A DNA stretch of 34,393 nt from Thioploca sp. (GTDB taxonomy: Bacteria; Pseudomonadota; Gammaproteobacteria; Beggiatoales; Beggiatoaceae). The stretch spans positions 1 to 34,393 of the forward strand of contig JAAUSR010000056.1 of NCBI GenBank assembly GCA_012032555.1, in the 5' to 3' direction. The notes under the pieces were generated by a model, which made no database searches, was not told where the DNA came from, and worked only from the letters and a program-made list of their open reading frames with translations. This document shows, in pieces, positions 7,375-15,869 of the stretch. The first letter of the stretch is position 1; the number at the start of each line of letters is the position of its first letter. A program made the translations under genes and the position numbers.

Positions 7375-7728
7375 ATGACCTCCTCTTGCCGGTTCAAGCG
7401 GCACCAACGTTTATCTAGAACTGTTGAATTTAGATATGTTTTTACACAACCGCACAAGTCGACTGATCTTTACTTTACGGTACTAGCCAGATCGAATCGG
7501 TTAAATTACGCTCGCTTAGGACTGGCAATCGCAAGAAAACGGATTAAATCAGCTGTGGTTCGGAATCGGGTTAAGCGATTAATCCGAGAAAGTTTTCGCC
7601 ATCATCAAGCAAAATTAGCGGGGTTAGATTGTGTTGTCTTGGCTCGATCCGGGATTGAGCCAATAGGCAATCTTATCTTATTTCAGTCCTTAGCTAAGCA
7701 TTGGCATAGATTGTCATCTTTCAGTTAA
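7375..7728 (+). CDS. rnpA: Ribonuclease P protein component
   Basis: A 117-residue basic protein that assists the RNase P RNA in trimming the 5' ends of tRNA precursors. The family signature is clear: RHQRLSRTVEFRYVF near the N-terminus, RLGLAIARKRIKSAVVRNR (the RNR region) and KRLIRESFR. The length is normal. The gene immediately follows rpmH, as expected. In most gammaproteobacteria yidD follows, but here the next 100 bases hold only heptamer repeats and then yidC. Confidence 0.95.
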   Translation: MTSSCRFKRHQRLSRTVEFRYVFTQPHKSTDLYFTVLARSNRLNYARLGLAIARKRIKSAVVRNRVKRLIRESFRHHQAKLAGLDCVVLARSGIEPIGNLILFQSLAKHWHRLSSFS

Positions 7729-7730
7729 CC

Positions 7731-7815
7731 GTTATCAGTGAACAGTTATCAGTGAATGCTGAATCGTTAACCCAGATAACTGATAACTGATAATTGTTCA
7801 CTGATAACTGTTAAA
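7731..7815. repeat. Inverted array of 7-bp repeats (TGATAAC/TAACTGA type) between rnpA and yidC
   Basis: The right half reads in sevens: AGATAAC, TGATAAC, TGATAAT, TGTTCAC, TGATAAC. The left half carries the reverse form: GTTATCA, GTGAACA, GTTATCA, GTGAATG. Together they contain a perfect 16-bp inverted repeat at 7741-7756 and 7797-7812 with a 40-base loop. TAACTGA direct repeats are an established feature of marine Beggiatoaceae intergenic regions. The array occupies the place of yidD. Confidence 0.85.
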
Positions 7816-7831
7816 AGGAAATTTAAGTCAC

Positions 7832-9502
7832 ATGGATAATATCAGATTAATTCTGGTAATAACCCTTAGCTTTATTTTATTAATGATGTATCAAGCTTGG
7901 CAGATAGATTATGGTACTCAATCACCTCGTGGTACTAGTTCTACTGCAACGGTTACTTCTGATTCGACTACCACTTCACCACCAGAGTCAGAATTACCTA
8001 ATACACCACCACAACAAGTGGGACCAGCTACCTCATCAGCATTACCGGTCACAACTGCCCAACAATGGTTATTGAGTGAATCCCGTATTTCTGTAGAAAC
8101 GGATCTCTTCAAATTGAAGATTGATACAAAGGGTGGAGATATACGGCAAGTCGAATTATCCAATTATCCGCTTGAAATTAAAACACCTGATCGTTCTTTT
8201 CAATTATTAAATGATGAATTACCCAACTTATTTATTGCTCAATCCGGTTTATTACCGGAACAATCTGCCCCAACTCACCAAGCCGTTTATCAAAGTGATA
8301 AACAATCGTATCATCTTGATGCAAAAGCGGATAGTTTAGAAGTCAAATTGGTTTGGCAAAATGACCACGGTCTTCAAGTCAATAAAATTTACCAATTTCA
8401 TCGTGGTAGTTATGTTATCACGGTTAAACATATCGTTAATAATAATACCGATCAGCCTTGGCAAGGGCAATTATATGGGCAATTTCAACGCACTGAGGTA
8501 TCAAGAAAAGGCTTCGTTTATACCTATACCGGTGGCGCTATTTCTAGTCCTAATAAGTTGTACGAAAAGATCAAATTTAATGACATACGAGAGGGTCATT
8601 TCAATAAAGAAAATCGTTCACCTTGGGCTAATGGCTGGGCGGCGATGATTCAACATTATTTTATTGCAGCTTGGATACCACCTCGTGAACAAGAATATAA
8701 ATATTATACTAATCTCTTGACTCAAGGAAATCGCTATGTATTAGGACTGTATGGACCCACTCAAACCGTGGCACCGCATTCCGAACATAATTTTGAAATG
8801 GCTTTATACATTGGCCCTAAATTGCAACATAGCTTAGCAAAGTTAGCACCAGGATTAGATTTGACCGTCGATTATGGTTGGTTGTGGTTTATTGCCCAAC
8901 CCCTATTTTGGGCATTGGAGTATATTCATCAAGGCGTGGGTAATTGGGGTTGGGCCATTATTATTTTAACCATTTTAATTAAATTGGCCTTTTTTCATTT
9001 ATCCGCAACCAGTTATAAGTCAATGGCTAATATGCGTCGATTACAGCCGCGGTTAGTCGCGTTTAAAGAACGGTATGGTGATGATAGAGAAGGTTTAAAT
9101 CGGGCTTTGATGGAGTTATATAAAAAAGAAAAAATTAATCCTTTAGGTGGTTGTTTACCGATTTTAGTTCAAATACCGGTTTTCATTTCGCTGTATTGGG
9201 TGCTATTAGAAAGTGTGGAATTACGTCAAGCGAGTTTTATATTCTGGTTACATGACTTATCTTCTCCTGATCCCTATTTTGTGTTGCCGCTGATCATGGG
9301 GGCAACGATGTTGTTGCAACATTTCTTAAATCCAGCCCCTATTGATCCGGTACAACAAAAAGTGATGATGATGCTACCAATTGTATTTACAGTATTTTTT
9401 GCTTTTTTCCCTTCTGGACTGGTATTATATTGGGTAGTAAATAATATTCTTTCTATTACCCAACAATGGGTTATTACTAAGAAAATTGCGGGTCATGTAT
9501 AA
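7832..9502 (+). CDS. yidC: Membrane protein insertase YidC
   Basis: Inner-membrane insertase that works with or without SecYEG. 556 residues. In order: an N-terminal membrane segment (residues 5-22), a Ser/Thr/Pro-rich linker, the periplasmic beta domain (about 75-330), then the conserved five-helix core with QPLFWALEYIHQGVGNWGWA, SYKSMANMRRLQP, KKEKINPLGGCLPILVQIPV and PSGLVLYWVVNNILS. The position of the E. coli groove Arg366 is Lys here (TILIKLAFF), which is common in related genera; the usual Pro just after it is His (FFHLSATS), which is less usual. The ATG is preceded by AAGGAAA. YidD and MnmE, its usual neighbours, are absent; hemL follows 7 bases downstream. Confidence 0.97.
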   Translation: MDNIRLILVITLSFILLMMYQAWQIDYGTQSPRGTSSTATVTSDSTTTSPPESELPNTPPQQVGPATSSALPVTTAQQWLLSESRISVETDLFKLKIDTKGGDIRQVELSNYPLEIKTPDRSFQLLNDELPNLFIAQSGLLPEQSAPTHQAVYQSDKQSYHLDAKADSLEVKLVWQNDHGLQVNKIYQFHRGSYVITVKHIVNNNTDQPWQGQLYGQFQRTEVSRKGFVYTYTGGAISSPNKLYEKIKFNDIREGHFNKENRSPWANGWAAMIQHYFIAAWIPPREQEYKYYTNLLTQGNRYVLGLYGPTQTVAPHSEHNFEMALYIGPKLQHSLAKLAPGLDLTVDYGWLWFIAQPLFWALEYIHQGVGNWGWAIIILTILIKLAFFHLSATSYKSMANMRRLQPRLVAFKERYGDDREGLNRALMELYKKEKINPLGGCLPILVQIPVFISLYWVLLESVELRQASFIFWLHDLSSPDPYFVLPLIMGATMLLQHFLNPAPIDPVQQKVMMMLPIVFTVFFAFFPSGLVLYWVVNNILSITQQWVITKKIAGHV

Positions 9503-9509
9503 GGGATAG

Positions 9510-10793
9510 ATGATGACAACTTCTCACGAACATTTTATTGCTGCGCAACAATATATTCCTGGTGGTGTTAATTCACCGGTTCGCGCTTTCAAAGGCGTAG
9601 GCGGTGATCCGGTGTTTATTGATCGAGCAACCGGCGCATATCTTTATGACATTGAAGGTAAACGTTATATTGATTATGTGGGTTCTTGGGGACCGATGAT
9701 TGTGGGTCATGCCCATCCCCAAGTCGTTAAGGCTGTACAAGAATTTGCAACACAAGGGTTAAGTTTTGGCGCTCCCACTCCAATTGAAACTCAGATGGCA
9801 CAAAAAATTTGTGAACTTATCCCTTCGATAGAATTAGTCCGCATGGTTAATTCCGGTACTGAAGCCACGATGAGTGCGATACGGCTAGCAAGAGGTTATA
9901 CCGGGCGTGATAAAATCATCAAATTTGCGGGTTGCTATCATGGTCATGCCGATTCGCTATTGGTTAAAGCCGGTTCTGGAGTATTAACACTCGGATTACC
10001 CAATAGTCCTGGGGTTCCAGCCAGCTTAGCTGAACAGACTTTAACGCTCACCTACAATGATATCGAACCCGTTAAACAAGTTTTTTCAACACTCGGTTCT
10101 CAAATTGCCGGTATTATTGTCGAACCGGTAGCGGGTAATATGAATTGTGTACCACCGGTACCCGGTTTTTTATCTGGGTTACGCGAACTCTGTGATGAAT
10201 ACGGTAGCATATTAATTTTCGATGAAGTCATGACCGGATTTCGGGTCGCTTTAGGTGGTGCTCAAGCCTATTATAATATTAAACCCGATCTAACGACTTT
10301 AGGTAAAGTGATTGGTGGGGGTATGCCAGTTGGTGCTTTTGGTGGCAAACGAGAAATTATGGAACAAATTGCACCGCTTGGTCCAATTTATCAAGCCGGT
10401 ACGTTATCTGGTAATCCAATCGCGATGGCAGCAGGGTTAGCTACTTTAGAAATGGTAGCGGCGCCGGGCTTTTTTACCGAATTGAGCCAAAAGACCGAAT
10501 ACTTAGTTACCGGGCTATTAGAAACAGCTAAAAATGCGAAGATTCCCATGACTGGTGTTGCTATTGGTGGAATGTTTGGTTTGTTTTTTACTCAGGCTGA
10601 CCTCGTAGAAAATTTTGACCAAGTGAATGCTTGTCATCTGGATTATTTTAAAAGGTTTTTTCATGGAATGTTAACAAAAGGGATCTATCTAGCCCCTTCT
10701 GCCTTTGAAGCGGGATTTGTCTCGTCGGCACATTCTCACGCTGATCTTCAAACAACCTTAGCCGCTGCTGAACAAGTTTTGTTCACGGGTTGA
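9510..10793 (+). CDS. hemL: Glutamate-1-semialdehyde 2,1-aminomutase
   Basis: PLP enzyme that turns glutamate-1-semialdehyde into 5-aminolevulinate, the tetrapyrrole precursor in the C5 pathway. 427 residues, normal length. Motifs: [57 protein letters not shown], and the PLP lysine (about residue 266) in [18 protein letters not shown], then [10 protein letters not shown]. Two ATGs stand in tandem. The second is 8 bases from AGGG and gives the usual numbering of the lysine as 265. It lies 7 bases after yidC and may be co-transcribed with it. It ends before a strong terminator. Confidence 0.97.
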   Translation: MMTTSHEHFIAAQQYIPGGVNSPVRAFKGVGGDPVFIDRATGAYLYDIEGKRYIDYVGSWGPMIVGHAHPQVVKAVQEFATQGLSFGAPTPIETQMAQKICELIPSIELVRMVNSGTEATMSAIRLARGYTGRDKIIKFAGCYHGHADSLLVKAGSGVLTLGLPNSPGVPASLAEQTLTLTYNDIEPVKQVFSTLGSQIAGIIVEPVAGNMNCVPPVPGFLSGLRELCDEYGSILIFDEVMTGFRVALGGAQAYYNIKPDLTTLGKVIGGGMPVGAFGGKREIMEQIAPLGPIYQAGTLSGNPIAMAAGLATLEMVAAPGFFTELSQKTEYLVTGLLETAKNAKIPMTGVAIGGMFGLFFTQADLVENFDQVNACHLDYFKRFFHGMLTKGIYLAPSAFEAGFVSSAHSHADLQTTLAAAEQVLFTG

Positions 10794-10827
10794 TCAGAAG
10801 CATTAATTATCTAAATTAATCGGTTAC

Positions 10828-10873
10828 GTGAAATTCAGGCAGCTAGTTTTACACACCTGAATTTCACTTTATT
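10828..10873 (+). terminator. Intrinsic terminator after hemL
   Basis: GTGAAATTCAGG (10828-10839) and CCTGAATTTCAC (10856-10867) form a perfect 12-bp stem with a 16-base loop, followed by TTTATT. It lies 35 bases after the hemL stop and probably ends the rpmH-hemL transcript. Confidence 0.8.
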
Positions 10874-11209
10874 CCGGATTAAATTCTCCTGATAGTAAAC
10901 AATACTAACTAATTTGATACTTTTCTTTTATTTTACTTAGCTTGCGCAAGTTTTAATCGTTTGGCACCAACTGTTTATCAACTCAAATCGGGGTAATCTT
11001 TTAATCCGTTTAATCTTGTTCAAAATGCCAGTTAAATTCATTTTTAGCATGTCTCCAATAATATTTCTAGGAGAACGAAAAACGGATGCTGGAGCGGATG
11101 GAAATAATTTTTCTATCTATAAAATATTCTATAATATTACATATATAAATAAGACTAAGCTAATCAATATAAGATTACGATTATAAAAAACAATTAATAA
11201 GGAATAACT
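10874..11209. other. AT-rich intergenic region upstream of the NDUFA9-like gene
   Basis: About 336 bases without a gene. TATAAT at 11130-11135 may be a -10 element for the gene at 11210, but the -35 position holds only a T-rich string. An AAGGAA ribosome binding site precedes 11210. I see no repeat or RNA gene here. Confidence 0.4.
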
Positions 11210-12169
11210 ATGCGTAGAGTTTGTTTATTAGGTGGAACCGGTTTTGTGGGAAAACATTTAGCTCACCGGTTACTGGAATTGGGATGGCTAGTACGAATTT
11301 TAACGCGACGACGTGAACAACATCGTGATTTATTAGTATTACCTAAACTAGAACTGATTTCAGTTAATATTGATGATCAAGCGCAATTAAATGCCCAATT
11401 GGCTCAGTGTGAAGTTATCATTAATTTAGTTGGTATTCTTAATGAAAGGGGTAACGATGGTGCTGGTTTTCGCCAAGCTCATGTGGAATTAACCCAAAAA
11501 ATAATTACCGCTTGCCAAACGAATCAACTCAAGCGCTTATTACATATGAGTGCCTTAAATGCTGACGCCAAACAAGGAACTAGCCATTATTTACGAACTA
11601 AAGGCGAAGCCGAGGATCTCGTTCATGCGGTGCCAGATTTACAAGTCACTACTTTTCGACCTTCCGTTATTTTTGGCGAAGATGATTCTTTTTTTAATCG
11701 GTTTGCTCGATTGCTACGATTACCTTCTCCTCTGTTTTTATTGCCTTCTGGTCAAACCCGCTTTGCACCAATATGGGTCAATGATGTTATTGAAGCGATG
11801 ATATTGACAATAGATGATATCCAGCATCATGGACAACGTTATAATTTATGTGGTCCCACCACCTACACCTTGCAAGAATTAGTCGCCTATACGGCTAAAT
11901 TAATCGGTATTAAACGCAAAAAGATTATTTCATTGGGTGAACAAAAATCTTATAAAATGGCTAGACTAATGGAATTTATTCCTGGTAAACCTTATTCTAT
12001 TGATAATTATCATTCTAGTCGAATGGACAATATCTGTGGTGAAAATAATCATTTGCTACAATTAGGCATTACGCCACATTCCATCGAAGAGATTATGCCT
12101 CAATATTTTCAAGCAACTACAGTCAGATCATTATATTCTTATTGGCGATGCCAAGCGCGGCGAGATTGA
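11210..12169 (+). CDS. NAD(P)-dependent epimerase/dehydratase of the complex I NDUFA9-like family
   Basis: A 319-residue Rossmann-fold protein of the atypical short-chain dehydrogenase class. The N-terminus RRVCLLGGTGFVGKHLA is the GxxGxxG dinucleotide-binding loop. INLVGILNE follows in the middle, and HYLRTKGEAED is the position of the YxxxK catalytic pair, with FRPSVIFGEDDSFFNRF after it. This combination marks the bacterial relatives of the NDUFA9 accessory subunit. They have been linked to complex I and quinone metabolism, but the substrate is unproven. AAGGAA precedes the ATG. cca follows after 29 bases in the same direction, so co-transcription is likely though the jobs are unrelated. 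Confidence 0.85.
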   Translation: MRRVCLLGGTGFVGKHLAHRLLELGWLVRILTRRREQHRDLLVLPKLELISVNIDDQAQLNAQLAQCEVIINLVGILNERGNDGAGFRQAHVELTQKIITACQTNQLKRLLHMSALNADAKQGTSHYLRTKGEAEDLVHAVPDLQVTTFRPSVIFGEDDSFFNRFARLLRLPSPLFLLPSGQTRFAPIWVNDVIEAMILTIDDIQHHGQRYNLCGPTTYTLQELVAYTAKLIGIKRKKIISLGEQKSYKMARLMEFIPGKPYSIDNYHSSRMDNICGENNHLLQLGITPHSIEEIMPQYFQATTVRSLYSYWRCQARRD

Positions 12170-12198
12170 TAGTATTAGCTTAACTGACACCAACACCC

Positions 12199-13434
12199 AT
12201 GAAAATTTATCAAGTCGGTGGAGCAGTACGCGATAAATTGCTGGGCTATCCTAGCCAAGACCAAGATTGGGTAGTCGTCGGTGTTACGCCGGCGGAAATG
12301 TTAGCATCAGGTTATACTCAGGTTGGTCGAGATTTTCCGGTTTTTTTACATCCAACAACCTATGAAGCTTACGCATTGGCACGTACTGAACGTAAAACGA
12401 AACCCGGTTATACTGGCTTTACCGTCCATACTGCTCCCGATATTACCCTCGAAGAAGATTTACAACGACGTGATTTAACCATTAATGCCATGGCGATGGA
12501 TCCCGAAGGTCACTTAATTGATCCGTTTAATGGACTGGCTGATTTACGAGCAGGTATTTTACGCCATGTTTCTCCGGCATTTATGGAAGATCCGGTACGA
12601 ATTTTACGGGTGGCACGTTTTGCCGCTCGCTTTGGTTTTCAAGTTGCAGCAGAAACCGTCGCCTTAATGATGGCAATGGTCAATAATGGCGAAGTGGATG
12701 CACTCGTACCCGAGCGGGTTTGGCAAGAAACAGTACGTGCTTTAGGTGAACCACAACCACAACAATTTTTTACGGTATTAAAAAATTGTGGCGCATTAGC
12801 TCGAATTTTTCCCGAAATTGCTCGTTTATTTGGTATTCCTCAACCACCTCAGTATCATCCAGAAATTGATACCGGCGCACATATTATGTTGTGTTTACAG
12901 CAAGCGCGGCAAATGACAGATGATACTCAAGTGATTTTTGCCGTATTAACCCATGATTTAGGTAAAGGGACGACTCCAGCAGTAGAATGGCCAAAACATA
13001 TTGATCATGAACAACGCAGTGCGGATCTGGTTGAATTATTATGTCAACGCTACCGAGTGCCTCATCAATATCGTGATTTAGCGGTACTGGTGGCACGTTA
13101 TCACACGCATTGCCATCGAGTGACTGAACTGAGAACAGCCACTCTACTGGATACCTTGCAGAGTTTAGATGCCTTTCGCCGTCCTCAACGGTTAGAACAG
13201 TTTCTGCTCGCTTGTGAGGCTGATTTTCGGGGACGCTGGGGTTATGCTGAGCAACCTTATCCGCAAGCAGATTATTTTCGCCAAGCTTTTACCATTGCGA
13301 GTCAAGTGGAAGTAGCAACGTTGGTAGCAGAGGGATTTAAAGGTGTGACCATCAAAGAGGAGTTACAGCGTAGGCGCCTACAGGTTCTAGCGCAATTAAA
13401 GAATTCTTCAATGGCTTTATCGGGAGAAACCTGA
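12199..13434 (+). CDS. cca: Multifunctional CCA tRNA nucleotidyltransferase with HD domain
   Basis: Adds and repairs the 3' CCA end of tRNAs. 411 residues, the length of E. coli Cca. Nucleotidyltransferase motifs: [11 protein letters not shown], then the catalytic D21 and D23 in [19 protein letters not shown], and [16 protein letters not shown]. The C-terminal HD phosphohydrolase domain shows [14 protein letters not shown] and RYHTHCH. The class I bacterial HD-containing form is therefore certain. The stop codon lies within the left arm of a possible terminator hairpin (13427-13459). Confidence 0.96.
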   Translation: MKIYQVGGAVRDKLLGYPSQDQDWVVVGVTPAEMLASGYTQVGRDFPVFLHPTTYEAYALARTERKTKPGYTGFTVHTAPDITLEEDLQRRDLTINAMAMDPEGHLIDPFNGLADLRAGILRHVSPAFMEDPVRILRVARFAARFGFQVAAETVALMMAMVNNGEVDALVPERVWQETVRALGEPQPQQFFTVLKNCGALARIFPEIARLFGIPQPPQYHPEIDTGAHIMLCLQQARQMTDDTQVIFAVLTHDLGKGTTPAVEWPKHIDHEQRSADLVELLCQRYRVPHQYRDLAVLVARYHTHCHRVTELRTATLLDTLQSLDAFRRPQRLEQFLLACEADFRGRWGYAEQPYPQADYFRQAFTIASQVEVATLVAEGFKGVTIKEELQRRRLQVLAQLKNSSMALSGET

Positions 13435-13459
13435 CTGGTCTTGAAGATCGATCAGGTTT
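13427..13459 (+). terminator. Possible terminator at the end of cca
   Basis: AAACCTGA (13427-13434, which includes the stop codon) pairs with TCAGGTTT (13452-13459), with a 17-base loop. The T-tail is short (TTTGC), so termination is uncertain. Confidence 0.4.
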
Positions 13460-13466
13460 GCAAGAT

Positions 13467-13532
13467 AATGAAACTTACCCTAATTTATTTAGGATTTCCG
13501 GCTACGTTCCGGGGTTGATTATTAGTTTCATT
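13467..13532. other. Nested inverted repeats between convergent cca and the HlyD gene
   Basis: AATGAAACT (13467-13475) pairs with AGTTTCATT (13524-13532). Inside lie two small hairpins, CCTAA/TTAGG and CCGG/CCGG, so a three-armed RNA is possible on either strand. The most likely use is transcription stop for the long leftward operon. Confidence 0.35.
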
Positions 13533-13558
13533 GGGAATTTCCTTTTTGTGTTGAGTTT

Positions 13559-14111
13559 TTAATTGATAACATGCCCTTGTTCCATAAATTGAACTTGACA
13601 ATGTAATCCAGCTGGGATCTTGTAACCTGGGTTAGGTAGGTGAAGGCGTATACCAAACGTACCACTCGCAGCATCTATAATCGGATCAACAACGACTACT
13701 TTGGCAATATGGTGACCACCGATAGGTTCTTCTGGTATAACTTGAGCCTGCATACCAAGCTTAATGCGACCAAATAAGGTAACGGGAGCAACCACCTCGA
13801 CATTGAGTAAATCCACTTCAGCTAATTTTAAGATGGGCTGTTTTTCCACATATTCTCCCGCTAATTTAAATCGTTCTACCACAATTCCATCAACCGGACT
13901 TAAAATGGAACGTAGTTTAAGTATTTCTTGGGCTCTTTTAAGTTCTAATTGCGCTATTTGATGCTCTACTTGAGTTTGCTCCAATTCATATTGTGCTATA
14001 GTGGTTCGCGTTCTAGCTTCATCACGCTCCAATTCAGAGATGGTATTTTTTTTAGATAATCCTTCAACGCGCGCTTGGCTACGTTGGCTCAACTCATAAC
14101 GTGCCTGTTTT
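13559..14111 (-). CDS. HlyD-type periplasmic adaptor, C-terminal fragment (coiled coil and beta-barrel)
   Basis: This is the C-terminal two thirds of an adaptor split by a frame break near 14108-14111. The frame is open upstream of its first possible start (TTG at 14092) and reads SRKQARYELSQRSQARV, which continues the coiled coil of the preceding fragment. The alpha-hairpin (TISELERDEARTRTTIAQYE) is followed by the second half of the lipoyl-like domain (ILSPVDGIVVERFKLAGEYV) and the beta-barrel (VTLFGRIKLGMQAQVIPEEP; IDAASGTFGIRLHLPNP). Such adaptors span the periplasm between an inner-membrane pump and an outer-membrane channel. Neither partner is encoded here. It is the last gene of the leftward operon that starts with the LEPR-XLL giant protein. 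Confidence 0.85.
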
Positions 14112-14394
14112 CTAGAATGCTTACCTTAGAATTTGCTTGGATTTCTGCTAAATTAACGCTGGCTTCCTCCACACCACTTTGTAAGCGGGCTAATAGTTGT
14201 CCTTTCTTGACTTGTTCACCCCGATCTACTAATACTGAAGCCAAAACACCGGTTGTCGCACTACTTACTTCAACCGTCTTATGCGGTTCAATAATACAAT
14301 CTAATTCTGCTAGTGCGTAACTGATTTCATATAAACTCACCGCACCAATTATAAAAAGTATCGTCATCCGGAAAAGGTTCTTGTTATTTGCCAT
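14108..14394 (-). CDS. HlyD-type periplasmic adaptor, N-terminal fragment (membrane anchor and lipoyl half)
   Basis: N-terminal part of the same adaptor. Seen: one membrane segment (MTILFIIGAVSLYEISYAL), the first lipoyl-like half (VEVSSATTGVLASVLVDRG, QVKKGQLLARL) and the start of the coiled coil. The frame then ends in VSILENRHVMS and a stop at 14089. Adding one base to the A4 run of the coding strand (14108-14111) gives ILEKQARYELSQRSQAR and restores one protein of about 280 residues. ATG 14392-14394 is the better start; a TTG six bases earlier is possible. The start overlaps the end of the SecA-like gene by 31 bases, so translation is probably coupled. Confidence 0.82.
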
Positions 14395-15863
14395 AACCAA
14401 CGATCCATTTCACCATGTAATTTCTTTTGCTTTGCTTCTGTTGTTGCTAAAAATTGCTCTAATAGTTGCTGGGCTAACTTACCACTGATGATTTTTTGTA
14501 CGGCTAATAAACGGTTTAATTTTTTATGGATAGTCGGTGCATAGATTTGCTTTAACCATTTATCTTCTGATGAGAAAATCAGATCCACTGAAGTAATAGA
14601 AGTCCCATCAGCGATTTGCTTAAGATAATGCCATAGACGCAGTGAATTACAAAAATCGATAATGATCAATCGGTAAGCTATATTATTTAATCCAGTAGGT
14701 AATTTAAACCATGGAAAAGGATCGTCTAATAATATCAGATCTGGGGGGTGTGATTTATGGGTTATTGTTTTAATATTATTTATAGAAAACATCAATTTAT
14801 TACAAATAATTTGTAATTGAGTAGTCGATTCCTTATCAGTGGTCATCACACATATTTTTTCATTATTTTGATGACTTTGTATCAATTGAGCTGTAATCGC
14901 TTCCCATTTGTGCGTGGTACTGTCAAAAAAACTCAGATTATAGATGCTTGTTACACTTTGGGTATGACGAGATAAATCAATAGGTATAATTTGATAATAG
15001 TTCCACAATGCTTGATTGAGAACACATGTACCTAAGAGGTTGCCACTACAATAATGATAACGTTGAAATAATTCATGTAAGGTAATCCGTATGCTATCGC
15101 CAATTGCAAATGTTGTGAAAGCCTGTTCTAGTAACCAAAAATCAATGTTTTCGATCAGTGCAAAAGATAATCTTGGTATACGCAAAGTTGCGCGCTGTTG
15201 ACCTAAGTTATGGAGTAATAATTTTAAATAACTTGGCTGATTATGACTCATAACTTGCCTATCTCGTAAATAATGCCAAGCAAAGCATTCAACCGTGCCG
15301 ATAACGATTGGTTGCGTATAAATCGCGGATACATTTCGATCTTTAAATAAAATAACTGCTGTCTCGATTCCAAATTGTTGCCAAAATGGTATGTGTTGTT
15401 TTGCCAACGCAGTTACTTGCATTTCGTCTGAGACAATCCAATGAACTGGTATCCCACTCAGAGCAGCAATGCTGGCACACAATTGCATTGCTTGCGCTTT
15501 TTCAATTCCTCTGATATTTACAGCATAACCTTTTAACATCAACCAGGTTGCCCAGCTGACTTTATCGGATATTTCCTCAGGGAGATAATGTTCCAATAAC
15601 ACCAATAATTGGCCAACTAATGCGATTTTAAAACCCTGTTGCATAAGTTGACGACGTACTTTAGGTAGTTGGTTAGATACAGTCGATTTATCTAGGATAC
15701 GACGTTGTTGAGTGATAACACGTAATAATTTATGACGTATCCTATTTAGAATTACGGGTTGGGCACGTATTTGTTTGACCAGTTTCAAATACAGTGTTGA
15801 CTGAATACTAGACCGGCAGCGCGGATTTTCCGGATAAGCATGAACGAATGGGGCGTGTTTCAT
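14364..15863 (-). CDS. SecA-related protein with degenerate ATPase motifs
   Basis: A 499-residue cytoplasmic protein related to the SecA motor but without its catalytic residues. The SecA frame can be followed: MQLCASIAALSGIPVHWIVS (127-146, like the strand after Walker A), IGTVECFAWHYLRD (188-201, like YGTNxxxGFDYLRD), FALIENIDFWLLEQAFTT (234-251, like the DEVDSxLIDEARTP box), KWEAITAQLI (319-328), ICVMTTDKESTTQL (337-350, like VLVGTxSVExSE) and LIFSSEDKWL (428-437, like FFLSLEDxLM). The Walker A site, normally TGEGKT, reads IRGIEKAQ (117-124). The Walker B DE reads EN, and the QxxGRxGRQG box reads YLKQIADG. All nucleotide-binding boxes are thus lost. It starts 6 bases after the M50 gene. 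It probably binds or guides the giant protein without hydrolysing ATP; this is inference. Confidence 0.72.
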   Translation of the reverse strand: MKHAPFVHAYPENPRCRSSIQSTLYLKLVKQIRAQPVILNRIRHKLLRVITQQRRILDKSTVSNQLPKVRRQLMQQGFKIALVGQLLVLLEHYLPEEISDKVSWATWLMLKGYAVNIRGIEKAQAMQLCASIAALSGIPVHWIVSDEMQVTALAKQHIPFWQQFGIETAVILFKDRNVSAIYTQPIVIGTVECFAWHYLRDRQVMSHNQPSYLKLLLHNLGQQRATLRIPRLSFALIENIDFWLLEQAFTTFAIGDSIRITLHELFQRYHYCSGNLLGTCVLNQALWNYYQIIPIDLSRHTQSVTSIYNLSFFDSTTHKWEAITAQLIQSHQNNEKICVMTTDKESTTQLQIICNKLMFSINNIKTITHKSHPPDLILLDDPFPWFKLPTGLNNIAYRLIIIDFCNSLRLWHYLKQIADGTSITSVDLIFSSEDKWLKQIYAPTIHKKLNRLLAVQKIISGKLAQQLLEQFLATTEAKQKKLHGEMDRWLWQITRTFSG

Positions 15864-15869
15864 TAATAT

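Noticed and set aside
7731-7815. CRISPR-like array
   Set aside because: The units are 7 bp with no spacers; it is a short tandem/inverted repeat.
13559-14394. HlyD adaptor as part of a drug-efflux pump
   Set aside because: No RND or ABC pump is nearby, and it lies at the end of the LEPR-XLL operon, so an export role for the giant protein is more likely.
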